This document shows positions 1-7,698 of a DNA stretch of 19,616 nucleotides, piece after piece. Location of the stretch: positions 1 through 19,616 of the forward strand of contig JAEVYV010000029.1 in NCBI GenBank assembly GCA_023392575.1. The letters are read 5' to 3'. A program made the translations under genes and the position numbers. The stretch's first letter is position 1; each line of letters opens with the position of its first letter. Below the pieces are notes generated by a model. It had not been told where the DNA came from. It searched no databases and saw nothing but the letters and a program-made list of their open reading frames with translations. Origin of the DNA: Bacteroidota bacterium. Its GTDB lineage: Bacteria > Bacteroidota > Bacteroidia > Chitinophagales > Chitinophagaceae.

Positions 1-936
1 CTGTCCATCACGGAGCAAAACAAACTGCCGTTTTGGAACGCCAACACCGATCTGGGTTTTATCTATGCCACACAGCCGGGGTCTACCGCTAAACTGGCCA
101 CTGCGCTGGCGGCGTTCAATAAATTGGGCATGGCTGCAGCCCAGAAAACGATTTTCATCAGGCCACAGGATTTGATCCGCATCAAAAGCGCCGAACCCGA
201 TGAGCCGGGCAACATCAACCTGGAAAGAGCCCTGGTCAAATCCAACAACTCTTTTTTTATCCGGCTGGCCAACGAAGAGCGGTTGCAGGAGGAAATGGCC
301 ACGGTGTATCTGCAAACCGGCATGTTTTTGCGGGGCGTGGGCGGTTATTTTTACGAACGGGATCCCAACAACCCACAACAGGAAGAAAGGTGGCGGGAAT
401 TGTGGCGCAAAACCGAGTTTACAAGCATCAAAAGCTACGATAAAAATGACATCCGTAAAACCAGGGGGAGGGGCGTTTCGGGAATGGCCTGGGGACAGGG
501 CGAGCTCATTGCCACACCGGCTTCCATTGCGCGGCTGGCTGCCGGCATTGCCAACCACGGAGTTTTGATGCCGCACCGGTTTGTGCTGAAGATCAGCGAT
601 TCTTCTCTGGCCGTGAACCCGGGCTTACCCATTGCAAGGGATTCGCAATACGCCAACACCCTGTCGGCTTATATGTTGAGGCAAAGTGCCAATAAGGTGA
701 AGGATCTGCGCATCCGTGTGGCCGGTAAAACCGGAACGCCGGAGCGAATATGGAAGGGCGAACGCATCAACGATGGCTGGTATGTTTTTTTTGCCCCAAA
801 AGCAACGGGGCCAGGGCATGTGGTGGTTTGCGTTCGCATCGAAAAAGCCATTGGCTCCAGCGAAGCGGTAAAATTGGCCGGCAAGCATATTATTCCTAAG
901 TTGCTGGAAAAGGGCTATATCAAAGGATTTGAGTAG
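1..936 (+). CDS. Penicillin-binding protein transpeptidase domain (5'-truncated)
   Basis: This is the C-terminal 311 residues of a serine transpeptidase that cross-links peptidoglycan in the periplasm. The frame is open to the window edge, so the start lies outside; the ATG at 124 is internal because the catalytic motif lies upstream of it. All three penicillin-binding motifs are visible in order: SxxK (STAK, Ser codon 82-84, Lys codon 91-93), SxN (SNN, 241-249) and KTG (727-735, in AGKTGTPE). This makes it a class B-type or bifunctional PBP; the missing N-terminus prevents choosing between FtsI/PBP2-like, a glycosyltransferase fusion or another architecture. An FHA protein and a Ser/Thr kinase follow in the same direction, as in actinobacterial pbpA/pknB loci, which suggests phosphorylation-linked control of wall synthesis. 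That link is inference. Confidence 0.9.
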   Translation: MSITEQNKLPFWNANTDLGFIYATQPGSTAKLATALAAFNKLGMAAAQKTIFIRPQDLIRIKSAEPDEPGNINLERALVKSNNSFFIRLANEERLQEEMATVYLQTGMFLRGVGGYFYERDPNNPQQEERWRELWRKTEFTSIKSYDKNDIRKTRGRGVSGMAWGQGELIATPASIARLAAGIANHGVLMPHRFVLKISDSSLAVNPGLPIARDSQYANTLSAYMLRQSANKVKDLRIRVAGKTGTPERIWKGERINDGWYVFFAPKATGPGHVVVCVRIEKAIGSSEAVKLAGKHIIPKLLEKGYIKGFE

Positions 937-943
937 AATAAAT

Positions 944-1021
944 AAAAAGTAAAAATTCAAAATTCAAAAAGGTTACTCCAATTGCAGGACGCTTTTTTTA
1001 CTTTTTACTTTTGACTTTATA
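944..1021. repeat. Heptad-word inverted array in the PBP-FHA spacer
   Basis: The spacer holds four consecutive 7-bp A-rich words at 944-971 (type AAAAAGT, CAAAATT), then about 22 bp of ordinary sequence, then four T-rich 7-bp words at 994-1021 (CTTTTTA, CTTTTGA). The right arm read on the opposite strand gives words of the same type as the left (TAAAAAG, TCAAAAG), so the array could fold into a long imperfect stem. Similar arrangements occur at 6686-6781 and 11107-11220. It may be a terminator, a dispersed genomic repeat or both. Confidence 0.6.
982..1013 (+). promoter_or_regulatory. Candidate Bacteroidota-type promoter for the FHA-kinase genes
   Basis: TACTTTTG at 1006-1013 fits the Bacteroidota -7 consensus TAnnTTTG. 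A TTG at 982-984 lies 21 bp upstream, near the expected place for the -33 element (usually TTTG). The start codon follows 35 bp after the -7 box. The -7 box is built from the 7-bp words of the repeat array, so the match could be a by-product of that composition. Confidence 0.35.
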
Positions 1022-1048
1022 GTACATGTAACTGTAAACGTTTAAACC

Positions 1049-1846
1049 ATGTTCGACATTTTTAAAAAAGATACGCCGGATCAGCCCAGGGATGTAAAAT
1101 CTCTTCGCGACAGCCTGCTGCAATTCATTAAAGAACAATTGCGCAAGGCCGAAGGCGGCGAAGGATCCAACATCAAGGGCCTGCAATTATTTATTGCCTC
1201 CACGGCCGAAGAAAAACACGTGTATGAGGCGGCTGTTTATTTTGGTGAGAACGACCGGTTTAAAAACGAGGAAGTGCAGCGTATTGCCGATGATTATGCC
1301 CTTGATCTGCCCGAACAGTGGAGTATGGAGATCAGCTTTGTCGACAGTTTGCCCGAAGAAGCCATGAAGATACCCGGCCTGGAGGCTGGGTTGTTCATTG
1401 CCACCCGGAAGAATGCCGTGCAAAGAACCGCCACCGCATTCTTGAAGGTCAGAATGGGCGAGGCCGAAAAAGCGCTGTACACCATTACGTCGCGCAGTGG
1501 AAAGATTTGCATTGGCAGGGAACGGAAGGTGCAGACGGCCGATGGGTTTTACCGGGAAAATCATATTGCCTTCCCGGAAAATAGTGAAAACAAAAGCAAC
1601 CGATTTGTCAGCCGCCAGCATGCCCACATAGAGTTTGACAACGAATCGGGAAACTTTTTGTTATTTGCCGATGAGGGCGGGGTGCCGCCACGCAATAAAA
1701 TAAAAATTCGTTCACAAAACGACGCCAACCCCGTGAAGCTGTATTCCACCCGGGTGGGGCATGCCTTAAAAGAAGGCGACCAAATCCTGCTGGGCGAATC
1801 GGCCCTGCTGGAATTCAGCTATTCGGCAGACGAAAAGAATTTATAG
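1049..1846 (+). CDS. FHA-domain phosphopeptide-binding protein
   Basis: A 265-residue cytoplasmic protein with no signal peptide or membrane segment. The C-terminal part (about 150-258) is a forkhead-associated domain, which binds phosphothreonine peptides: Gly156-Arg157 in IGRE and Ser188-Arg189 with His191 in NRFVSRQHAHI are the conserved phosphate-binding and structural residues. The N-terminal 130 residues are not confidently recognised. They are amphipathic and recall in layout the N-terminal domain of actinobacterial FhaA (DUF3662), but I cannot show homology. One base separates its stop from the kinase start, so the two are almost certainly co-translated and the kinase is the natural source of its ligand. 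The ATG at 1049 is chosen because it opens a typical cytosolic N-terminus (MFDIFKK) and the upstream spacer is repeat sequence. Confidence 0.88.
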   Translation: MFDIFKKDTPDQPRDVKSLRDSLLQFIKEQLRKAEGGEGSNIKGLQLFIASTAEEKHVYEAAVYFGENDRFKNEEVQRIADDYALDLPEQWSMEISFVDSLPEEAMKIPGLEAGLFIATRKNAVQRTATAFLKVRMGEAEKALYTITSRSGKICIGRERKVQTADGFYRENHIAFPENSENKSNRFVSRQHAHIEFDNESGNFLLFADEGGVPPRNKIKIRSQNDANPVKLYSTRVGHALKEGDQILLGESALLEFSYSADEKNL

Positions 1847-1847
1847 A

Positions 1848-3755
1848 ATGGCAAGAGTGTTTACCATTACAGAAGGATTGGAAAATATGGGGGCGCTGAA
1901 AACCGGCGGCCAGGGCTCGGTGTACAAAGGAAAACGAACCGGCGAGATCATTACGGCGGTGAAATTGTTGCCCACACCCATCCACAGCGAAACCCTGGAC
2001 GACAAGCATTTTACCGCTTTTCAAAACGAGGTCAACAAACTCAAAAAAGTCAATCAGGACCCCAACCCCAATGTGGTAAAAATATTGAGCTCGGGCATTA
2101 CCGACACCGGTAATTTTCCCTTTATTGAAATGGAGTTCATTGAAGGACCCGATCTGGAAGAACTGCTAAAGCCGCCGCACGATCTTGTTTTTACCATAAA
2201 AGAAGCTATAAAAGTTGCGGAGCATTTATCCAATGCCCTGGCCCATTGTCATAAGGTGGATGTAAAACACGGCGATGTAAAGAGCAATAACGTAAAGTTC
2301 AATGTGCATTCCGGCAATTACATCTTGTTGGATTTTGGCATGGCCATGATGTCGGATGAACAGCGCCGCACCAGTCTGCGGCATGCCGGGGCTATTGAAT
2401 TTATGGCCCCCGAGCAAAACGAAGGGAAAATTCTTTTTCAGACAGACATCTACAGCTTCGGCGTCATTTTGTTTGAACTGGTGGCCGGGGTGGTGCCCTT
2501 TCCTTTGCGGGATAGGGGCGAAACGTCCCGCAACATGGTGATGGTGGCCCACATGGAAAGCCCGGTGCCGGATCTGCTTTCCCTGCGCCGGCAGCACCTG
2601 CCCCCATCCTGGACCGATGAAAAAAAAGAGCGGGAAATGCAGGTGCCCGAATGGATTGTGCGGATGATCTACAAATGCCTGGAAAAAAAGCCGGAGGCCC
2701 GGTTTGTGAACGGCACGGAACTGCATAACTACATCATCTACCACAGTACCTCACCAGCCGCCAGCAACCGCATTGCCACCGATGCCCTCAACAGCCTGCA
2801 ACAGGAAAACGAACAATTGCGCCGCGAAAACGCCCAATTGCAAAATGAGCTTTTTCAATACCAAAGGCGAACCAATCCTGCCAGCAGTGAGTTTGTGCCG
2901 GCCCCGCCGCCCAAAAAGAAAAGTTTTGCGGGGCTGATCCTGCTTTTCCTTTTGCTGGCCACCCTTACCAGCTTTTTGGCCTATACCATTTTTAAATCGG
3001 GCAACGACACCACGGAGCCTGCTGCCAGGCACGATACCTCCGCTTCGCGGCCGGTAAAGCAACGTCCCGTCATCGGGCAATATAAGGTGCAGTCGTCCCG
3101 GGCTTATTTTCACGACCAGCCCGATCCCGCATCCCGCCGGGGCGCCTACCTCATTCCGTCAAACGATGTGATTGCAGCGCAGGACGAGCGGAATGGATTT
3201 ATTTACACAGAGTTCACCAACAGCAAAGGACAAACTTCCAAAGGCTGGGTGCAAAAATCAGATCTGATCACCCTGGACGAATGGAACCGCCGCGATTCGG
3301 CCGAGCAGGCCGTTCGCCTGAAACAGGAAGACATTAATTCTCAACTCCAGGAAGCAAGGAATTTTTTAGCGACGGGGCAGGTAAAAGAAGCCCTCTACAT
3401 TTATGATTATCTGACCCAGCAGGGTGTGCCCGAAGCCATGTATCAATGGGGCAACCTGGCCTTGCAGCGAAAGAACGACAACATCAGTTGCAACGAAGGC
3501 TGGGGTTGGATCCAAAGGGCCAGCGACAAAGGCTATGTGCCCGCCAAAAGAACACTGGGCTTTTTATACCTCTTTGCCGATAATGATGAAGTGTTGCAGA
3601 TCAACGAGTACGATAAATGCCAGTACGAACGCAATGTATTTAAGGGCACCCGGCTGCTGGCAGAGGCCATGCTGGCAGGCGACACCACAGCCAAGCGGCT
3701 TTTGGATGAACTGAACATGCAACAGCCCGATACCTCGGAAAGAGGCCGGCAATAA
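1848..3755 (+). CDS. Transmembrane Ser/Thr protein kinase with SH3-like and Sel1-like extracytoplasmic region
   Basis: A 635-residue Hanks-type kinase. Residues 1 to about 300 form the kinase domain: glycine loop GGQGSVYKG (20-28), ATP-binding Lys39, catalytic loop HGDVKSNN with Asp143, DFG at 162-164 and APE at 187-189. The usual HRD is HGD, so it is a non-RD kinase. A Glu/Gln-rich coiled-coil stretch lies near 305-330, then one membrane helix at about 359-382, preceded by a Pro/Lys-rich stretch and followed by polar sequence. Outside the membrane come a bacterial SH3-like region (about 405-475, ending GWVQKSDL) and about 120 residues resembling Sel1/TPR repeats (ALYIYDYLTQQGVPEAMYQWGNLAL type words broken across 505-620). 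The external part could sense cell-wall material, replacing the PASTA repeats of PknB; that is inference. Gene order FHA-kinase with a PBP upstream supports a cell-wall signalling role. Confidence 0.92.
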   Translation: MARVFTITEGLENMGALKTGGQGSVYKGKRTGEIITAVKLLPTPIHSETLDDKHFTAFQNEVNKLKKVNQDPNPNVVKILSSGITDTGNFPFIEMEFIEGPDLEELLKPPHDLVFTIKEAIKVAEHLSNALAHCHKVDVKHGDVKSNNVKFNVHSGNYILLDFGMAMMSDEQRRTSLRHAGAIEFMAPEQNEGKILFQTDIYSFGVILFELVAGVVPFPLRDRGETSRNMVMVAHMESPVPDLLSLRRQHLPPSWTDEKKEREMQVPEWIVRMIYKCLEKKPEARFVNGTELHNYIIYHSTSPAASNRIATDALNSLQQENEQLRRENAQLQNELFQYQRRTNPASSEFVPAPPPKKKSFAGLILLFLLLATLTSFLAYTIFKSGNDTTEPAARHDTSASRPVKQRPVIGQYKVQSSRAYFHDQPDPASRRGAYLIPSNDVIAAQDERNGFIYTEFTNSKGQTSKGWVQKSDLITLDEWNRRDSAEQAVRLKQEDINSQLQEARNFLATGQVKEALYIYDYLTQQGVPEAMYQWGNLALQRKNDNISCNEGWGWIQRASDKGYVPAKRTLGFLYLFADNDEVLQINEYDKCQYERNVFKGTRLLAEAMLAGDTTAKRLLDELNMQQPDTSERGRQ

Positions 3756-3833
3756 ATAACGATCAATTATCTGTCTGGCGGATCAACGGGGACAGGAAAC
3801 TCATCTTGGAACAGTCTTTGACGAAACATAAGC

Positions 3834-4340
3834 ATGAAGGCAATCCTTGCTATAGTCATTGTGGGCATCATTGGATATTTTGTTTACGCTGCGGTGAAGC
3901 CGGATAAAAAACCTGCTGAAACCGGAACCCAAGAGGTTTATTATTATCCGAGGGCCAATGTATATTACGATGTGGGAACGGGCCAGTATGCCTACTTCGA
4001 CACGGAGGCAAAAAGCTGGAAGTTGAGCAGGGATTTTAGTGAAGAGCAAAAACTTTCCCTGGGCGAAAAAGCCGTGATCACCCAACCTTCCTCTCCCGTA
4101 TGGGAAAACAATGCACAGGACAAACTGATTTACAGCGTCAATGTCTATGTGTCTTCCAAGGAGCTTCGGCAAAAGTTTCAGGCCGATTCCATCAGCAGCT
4201 TGCCCCCGCCCAAGCCCGTAGCAGCGCCGGTAAAAGACACGCAGCAGGTGAAAAAGCCCGAAAAAGACAAGCCCAAAAGCGGTCTTCGAAAGTTTTTTGA
4301 CAAGATTTTCAAAGGAAAAGAAAAAAACAGGGATTCCTAA
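3834..4340 (+). CDS. Small membrane-anchored protein of unknown function
   Basis: A 168-residue protein with one N-terminal hydrophobic helix (about residues 3-20, AILAIVIVGIIGYFVYAAV) that is probably an uncleaved anchor, since no lipobox or signal-peptidase site is evident. The middle (about 30-115) is soluble and rich in Tyr; the C-terminal 50 residues are Pro/Lys-rich and strongly basic (repeated PKP, KKPEKDKPK), resembling a flexible linker or a segment contacting an acidic surface. I do not recognise a family. It lies 78 bp after the kinase gene in the same direction and may belong to the same unit. No clear Shine-Dalgarno sequence precedes the ATG. Confidence 0.7.
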   Translation: MKAILAIVIVGIIGYFVYAAVKPDKKPAETGTQEVYYYPRANVYYDVGTGQYAYFDTEAKSWKLSRDFSEEQKLSLGEKAVITQPSSPVWENNAQDKLIYSVNVYVSSKELRQKFQADSISSLPPPKPVAAPVKDTQQVKKPEKDKPKSGLRKFFDKIFKGKEKNRDS

Positions 4341-4468
4341 CCGTAAACCCGCTTCAGGCCTGCATTCTGGCTGCAAAAACGCCGTTCTGCTTCCCTTTGC
4401 AATTTCGCCGTTCCCGTTTAGCTATTGAAAACTTCTGCCGGCTTTTGGTCACAGTGAAAGTGGGCCGT

Positions 4469-4500
4469 TTTGGTGAGTTTTCATGGTTGGTTTATTTTTG
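4469..4500 (+). promoter_or_regulatory. Bacteroidota-type promoter of the inositol-lipid cassette
   Basis: TTTG at 4469-4472 and TATTTTTG at 4493-4500 are separated by 20 bp, an excellent match to the TTTG / TAnnTTTG consensus of the Bacteroidota primary sigma factor. Transcription would begin around 4506-4508, giving a leader of about 26 nt before the ATG at 4533. This rules out the in-frame TTG at 4470 as the start, because that codon lies inside the promoter. Confidence 0.7.
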
Positions 4501-4532
4501 GTGATTATTTCATCTATTCAAAACAAGCCAAA

Positions 4533-5858
4533 ATGCAGAATACTATCGAGAAAGCTGATGGTAAACTGGGGATATTAATTCCTGGTTTAGGTGCTGTTGC
4601 TACTACTGTAATTGCCGGAGTTGAGGCCGTGAAAAAAGGCATTGCTCAACCCGTAGGTTCGTTAACCCAAATGGGCAATATTCGCCTGGGAAAAAGAACA
4701 GAGAATCGTTACCCCAAGATTAAAGATTTTGTGCCCCTTGCAGACCTGAACAATATTGTTTTTGGTGGCTGGGATGTGTACAGCGACAACGTGTTTGAAG
4801 CGGCCAGCACGGCCAAGGTGCTGGAACCCATGCTGTTGCATGCGGTAAAGTCTGAGCTGGAAGCCATTAAGCCCATGAAGGCTGTTTTTGACAAGAGCTA
4901 TGTGTCCAACCTGGACGGAGATCATATCAAAGAAGCCGCCACCAAATGGGATCTGGCCAAGATGGCTATGGATGATATCGAAAACTTCCGCGAAGCCAAC
5001 GATTGCGCAAGGGTTGTATTGGTGTGGTGCGGTTCTACTGAAAAATACATTGAGCCTTCTGCGGTTCATGAAACCGTTGAAAGCTTTGAAGCAGGCCTGA
5101 AAAACAACGATCCGGCCATTGCTCCTTCCATGATTTATGCCTATGCCGCCATTAAGCTGGGCGTTCCGTTTATGAACGGTGCACCCAACCTGAGCTGCGA
5201 CATTCCTGCCCTGATCGATCTGGCGAAACAAACCAATACGCCTATCGGGGGCAAAGATTTCAAAACCGGTCAAACCCTGATGAAAACCATCCTGGCTCCC
5301 GGTTTACATGCCCGGGCTTTGGGGGTGAAGGGTTGGTTCTCATCCAACATCCTGGGTAACCGCGATGGCTATGTGCTGGATCATCCGGATAATTTCAAGA
5401 CCAAAGAAGTTTCCAAACTCAGCGTTCTGGAAGATATTTTACAACCCGATATCAATCCAGAGCTGTACGGCGAGATCTATCATAAAGTACGGATCAACTA
5501 TTATCCCCCACACGGCGACAACAAAGAAAGCTGGGATAATATTGACATTTTTGGCTGGCTGGGCTATCCCATGCAGATCAAGATCAACTTCCTGTGCCGC
5601 GATTCGATTTTGGCGGCGCCTATTGTGTTGGATCTGGCCCTCTTTGCCGATCTGGCCAAAAGAGCAGGCATGTCGGGCATTCAGGAGTGGTTGTCCTTCT
5701 ACTTTAAATCACCGCAAACCGCACCGGGCTTGCGGCCAGAGCATGATATTTTCAAGCAACTGATCAAATTGCAAAACACGCTTCGTCATATGATGGGTGA
5801 AGACCTGATTACGCACCTGGGATTGGATTATTACCAGGATTTGGTTGAGGTGTTATGA
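4533..5858 (+). CDS. ino1: myo-Inositol-1(3)-phosphate synthase
   Basis: A 441-residue NAD-dependent isomerase-cyclase that converts glucose-6-phosphate to inositol-3-phosphate in the cytosol, the first step of inositol-lipid synthesis. Visible family marks: the dinucleotide-binding stretch IPGLGAVATT (16-25), the catalytic/NAD region GGKDFKTGQT (239-248, Lys241) followed by MKTILAPGL, SSNILGNRDG, and YYPPHGDNKESWDNIDI. The ATG at 4533 is preferred over an in-frame TTG at 4470 because the promoter covers the latter and the family fold begins just after residue 10. The stop overlaps the next start (ATGA, 5855-5858), so synthase and phosphatase are translationally coupled. The gene corresponds to the MIPS gene of the B. 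thetaiotaomicron inositol-lipid cluster. Confidence 0.95.
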   Translation: MQNTIEKADGKLGILIPGLGAVATTVIAGVEAVKKGIAQPVGSLTQMGNIRLGKRTENRYPKIKDFVPLADLNNIVFGGWDVYSDNVFEAASTAKVLEPMLLHAVKSELEAIKPMKAVFDKSYVSNLDGDHIKEAATKWDLAKMAMDDIENFREANDCARVVLVWCGSTEKYIEPSAVHETVESFEAGLKNNDPAIAPSMIYAYAAIKLGVPFMNGAPNLSCDIPALIDLAKQTNTPIGGKDFKTGQTLMKTILAPGLHARALGVKGWFSSNILGNRDGYVLDHPDNFKTKEVSKLSVLEDILQPDINPELYGEIYHKVRINYYPPHGDNKESWDNIDIFGWLGYPMQIKINFLCRDSILAAPIVLDLALFADLAKRAGMSGIQEWLSFYFKSPQTAPGLRPEHDIFKQLIKLQNTLRHMMGEDLITHLGLDYYQDLVEVL

Positions 5859-6310
5859 TGTTTGCGGCAAAGGCTATCTCCACGTGCCTGGGTATAGGGT
5901 ACATCCAAAAAGGAGCGGGTACTGTGGCCGCTTTGGGCGGGTGCATTGCCTGGTATTTTATACAGGTGCGTGGAGTGGAAGCCTGGCTTACAGCCTTGGC
6001 CATACTGGCCTTATTCCTGATCGGTGTGTGGTCAGCTGCCCGGGTGGAAAAAGCCTGGGGCCACGATAGCAACAGGGTAGTCGTGGATGAATTACTGGGC
6101 ATGTGCATCAGCCTTTTTCTGCTGCCGGTCACCTGGCAATACATTGCCGCGGCCTTTGTGCTCTTTCGTTTCTTTGATATTGTCAAACCGTTGTATATTA
6201 GAAAGGCGGAATCATGGCCGGGAGGATGGGGCGTCATGGCTGATGATTTGCTGGCAGGAATTTACAGTAATGTTTTGCTTCAGCTGATAGTTCAATCCGG
6301 ATGGTTTTAA
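5855..6310 (+). CDS. PgpA-family phosphatase, probable phosphatidylinositol-phosphate phosphatase
   Basis: A 151-residue integral membrane protein of the phosphatidylglycerophosphatase A family. Family marks: an N-terminal KGAGTVAALGG segment (19-29), VVDELLGM (76-83, acidic pair Asp78-Glu79), FRFFDIVKP (104-112) and MADDLLAGI (128-136, Asp130-Asp131), the acidic residues that coordinate metal. Elsewhere PgpA dephosphorylates phosphatidylglycerophosphate; in the Bacteroides inositol-lipid cluster the corresponding gene product dephosphorylates phosphatidylinositol phosphate. Its 4-bp overlap with ino1 and 10-bp overlap with the GtrA gene favour the inositol role here, although a housekeeping phosphatidylglycerol role cannot be excluded. 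Start: the ATG at 5855 overlaps the ino1 stop; the next codon (5858) is also ATG. Confidence 0.9.
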   Translation: MMFAAKAISTCLGIGYIQKGAGTVAALGGCIAWYFIQVRGVEAWLTALAILALFLIGVWSAARVEKAWGHDSNRVVVDELLGMCISLFLLPVTWQYIAAAFVLFRFFDIVKPLYIRKAESWPGGWGVMADDLLAGIYSNVLLQLIVQSGWF

Positions 6311-6684
6311 AAATACTAACTTTTGCCAAAGCCCAGATCGCCTCTTTGATCGCTTCGATCATTGATTATTGGTGCACGGTGGTGGCGGTGGAGCTTTTGG
6401 GCGTTTGGTATGTGTGGGCCAGTGCTATTGGTACCATCATCGGCGGCATCACCAATTTTTCTTTGGGCCGCAACTGGGTTTTCAGAAGGAAGGAAAAAGC
6501 CCGCCACACGCAAATGGTCCGCTACCTGATCGTATGGTCGGGGTATTTAGTTTTAACCACTTCGGGGGTCTTTCTGTTAACTCATTACACCAATTTGAAT
6601 TATGTGATTTCTAAAGCCACGGTTTCTTTGGTAATGGCCGTTTCGTATAACTATCCCTTACAAAAGAAATTTGTTTTTAGATGA
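6301..6684 (+). CDS. GtrA-family membrane protein
   Basis: A 127-residue, four-helix membrane protein of the GtrA family, whose members are linked to moving polyprenyl-linked sugars across the inner membrane. The pattern is typical: an aromatic/acidic first helix (IIDYWCTVVAV), a GTIIGGITNFSLGRNWVF segment with the NF...R.WVF signature between helices two and three, and a short tail ending QKKFVFR that repeats the family ending. It overlaps the phosphatase gene by 10 bp, so it is co-translated with inositol-lipid enzymes. A role in flipping or positioning an inositol lipid is a reasonable inference; no glycosyltransferase gene that GtrA usually serves is present nearby. Confidence 0.85.
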   Translation: MVLKILTFAKAQIASLIASIIDYWCTVVAVELLGVWYVWASAIGTIIGGITNFSLGRNWVFRRKEKARHTQMVRYLIVWSGYLVLTTSGVFLLTHYTNLNYVISKATVSLVMAVSYNYPLQKKFVFR

Positions 6685-6685
6685 A

Positions 6686-6781
6686 TGAAAACGAAAAATG
6701 AAAAACGAAAAGTGAAGAATGAAAAAAAGAAAACGACCAATGAAGCAAACGTATTTCCATTTTTCATTTTTCCTTTTCATT
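6686..6781. repeat. Heptad-word inverted array in the GtrA-phosphatidyltransferase spacer
   Basis: Five consecutive 7-bp words of the form GAAAAAT / GAAAAAC / GAAAAGT run from 6693 to 6727. About 30 bp later two exact ATTTTTC words (6759-6772) and a shorter CTTTTC follow; on the other strand they read GAAAAAT, the same word as in the left arm. The arms could pair over roughly 20 bp with a loop of 30-45 nt. The rest of the spacer to 6833 shows nothing recognisable. Confidence 0.6.
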
Positions 6782-6833
6782 GTTTTACAGCTCCATGTTT
6801 ATAAAATGACAGACCGCTTACAAAACGATTACT

Positions 6834-7565
6834 ATGGAAACTAAGCCGATGCGAGCAAAGATGCAATTGGGAATTTATAAACTAATTGATCCTTTTGTAA
6901 AGCTGTTGATCAAACTGGGCCTCACGCCAAACATGGTGACGGTCATTGGCTTTATTTTGAATATTGGCGTGGCCGTGGTTTTTGTGGTGGGCGCCGAAAA
7001 AACCAACCGCGACGATCTATCCTACGTGGGATGGGCCGGGGCCTTGATCCTGTTTGCCGGTCTGTTTGATATGCTGGACGGGCAGGTGGCCCGCCTCGGC
7101 AAAATGGGCTCTTCCTTTGGTGCCCTGCTCGATTCGGTACTGGACCGCTACAGCGAACTGTTTATGTTTTTGGGCATTTGTTACTACCTGATTGCAAAGC
7201 ACTATTTATTGTCTTCCCTTTTTGCCTTTGTTGGTTTGATCGGCTCCATGATGGTCAGCTATACCCGGGCCCGGGCCGAAGGGTTGGGCATTGAGTGCAA
7301 GGGCGGCCTCATGCAAAGGCCCGAACGCATTGTTTTGATTGGTACCACGGCATTGGCCTGCGGCATCGCCTCTATGTACATCGGCGGCGATTATAAATTG
7401 TACATCAAGGGCATCAAATACCATGTGTTTGAAACCATGTCCATCTTTACCCTGCCCCTGGCTGTTCTGGCGGTGCTGACCAACCTTACGGCCTTCCGCC
7501 GGCTGATGGATGCCAAAGCGGCGCTGGACGCAAAAGATAGATTGAAAACGAAGGTCAGGGCTTGA
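6834..7565 (+). CDS. CDP-alcohol phosphatidyltransferase, probable phosphatidylinositol-phosphate synthase
   Basis: A 243-residue inner-membrane enzyme of the CDP-alcohol phosphatidyltransferase family. The full active-site signature D-x2-DG-x2-AR-x8-G-x3-D-x3-D is present: Asp79, Asp82-Gly83, Ala86-Arg87, Gly96, Asp100 and Asp104. These residues bind two metals and CDP-diacylglycerol. Given the inositol-phosphate synthase and PgpA-type phosphatase upstream, the likely acceptor is inositol-3-phosphate, giving phosphatidylinositol phosphate, as for the mycobacterial enzyme and the corresponding B. thetaiotaomicron gene. Five or six hydrophobic helices are visible. The length and signature alone would also fit a phosphatidylglycerophosphate synthase; context decides. 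A 149-bp spacer separates it from the GtrA gene. Confidence 0.9.
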   Translation: METKPMRAKMQLGIYKLIDPFVKLLIKLGLTPNMVTVIGFILNIGVAVVFVVGAEKTNRDDLSYVGWAGALILFAGLFDMLDGQVARLGKMGSSFGALLDSVLDRYSELFMFLGICYYLIAKHYLLSSLFAFVGLIGSMMVSYTRARAEGLGIECKGGLMQRPERIVLIGTTALACGIASMYIGGDYKLYIKGIKYHVFETMSIFTLPLAVLAVLTNLTAFRRLMDAKAALDAKDRLKTKVRA

Positions 7566-7698
7566 GGTTGGGTCGGCAATGACTGCGGCGGTGACGGGGT
7601 GCTGGATTGTTCGTGAGGGAACAAGGATCAGCAAACAATTCTTTCGGCACCATCCGGCTTCTTTGCACTGTGGTAACGCATTGTAGCCAGTATAGCTT

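Noticed and set aside
124..126. ATG as the start of the penicillin-binding protein
   Set aside because: The catalytic STAK motif lies upstream (82-93) in the same open frame, so the gene extends beyond the window edge.
2226..2744. Long minus-strand open frame (172 codons) inside the kinase gene
   Set aside because: It is antisense to the conserved kinase motifs, has no recognisable protein content and is Pro/His-rich as expected for a shadow frame.
4470..4532. TTG start giving a 21-residue N-terminal extension of ino1
   Set aside because: The codon lies inside the -33/-7 promoter region, and the added residues do not resemble the family N-terminus; ATG 4533 is better.
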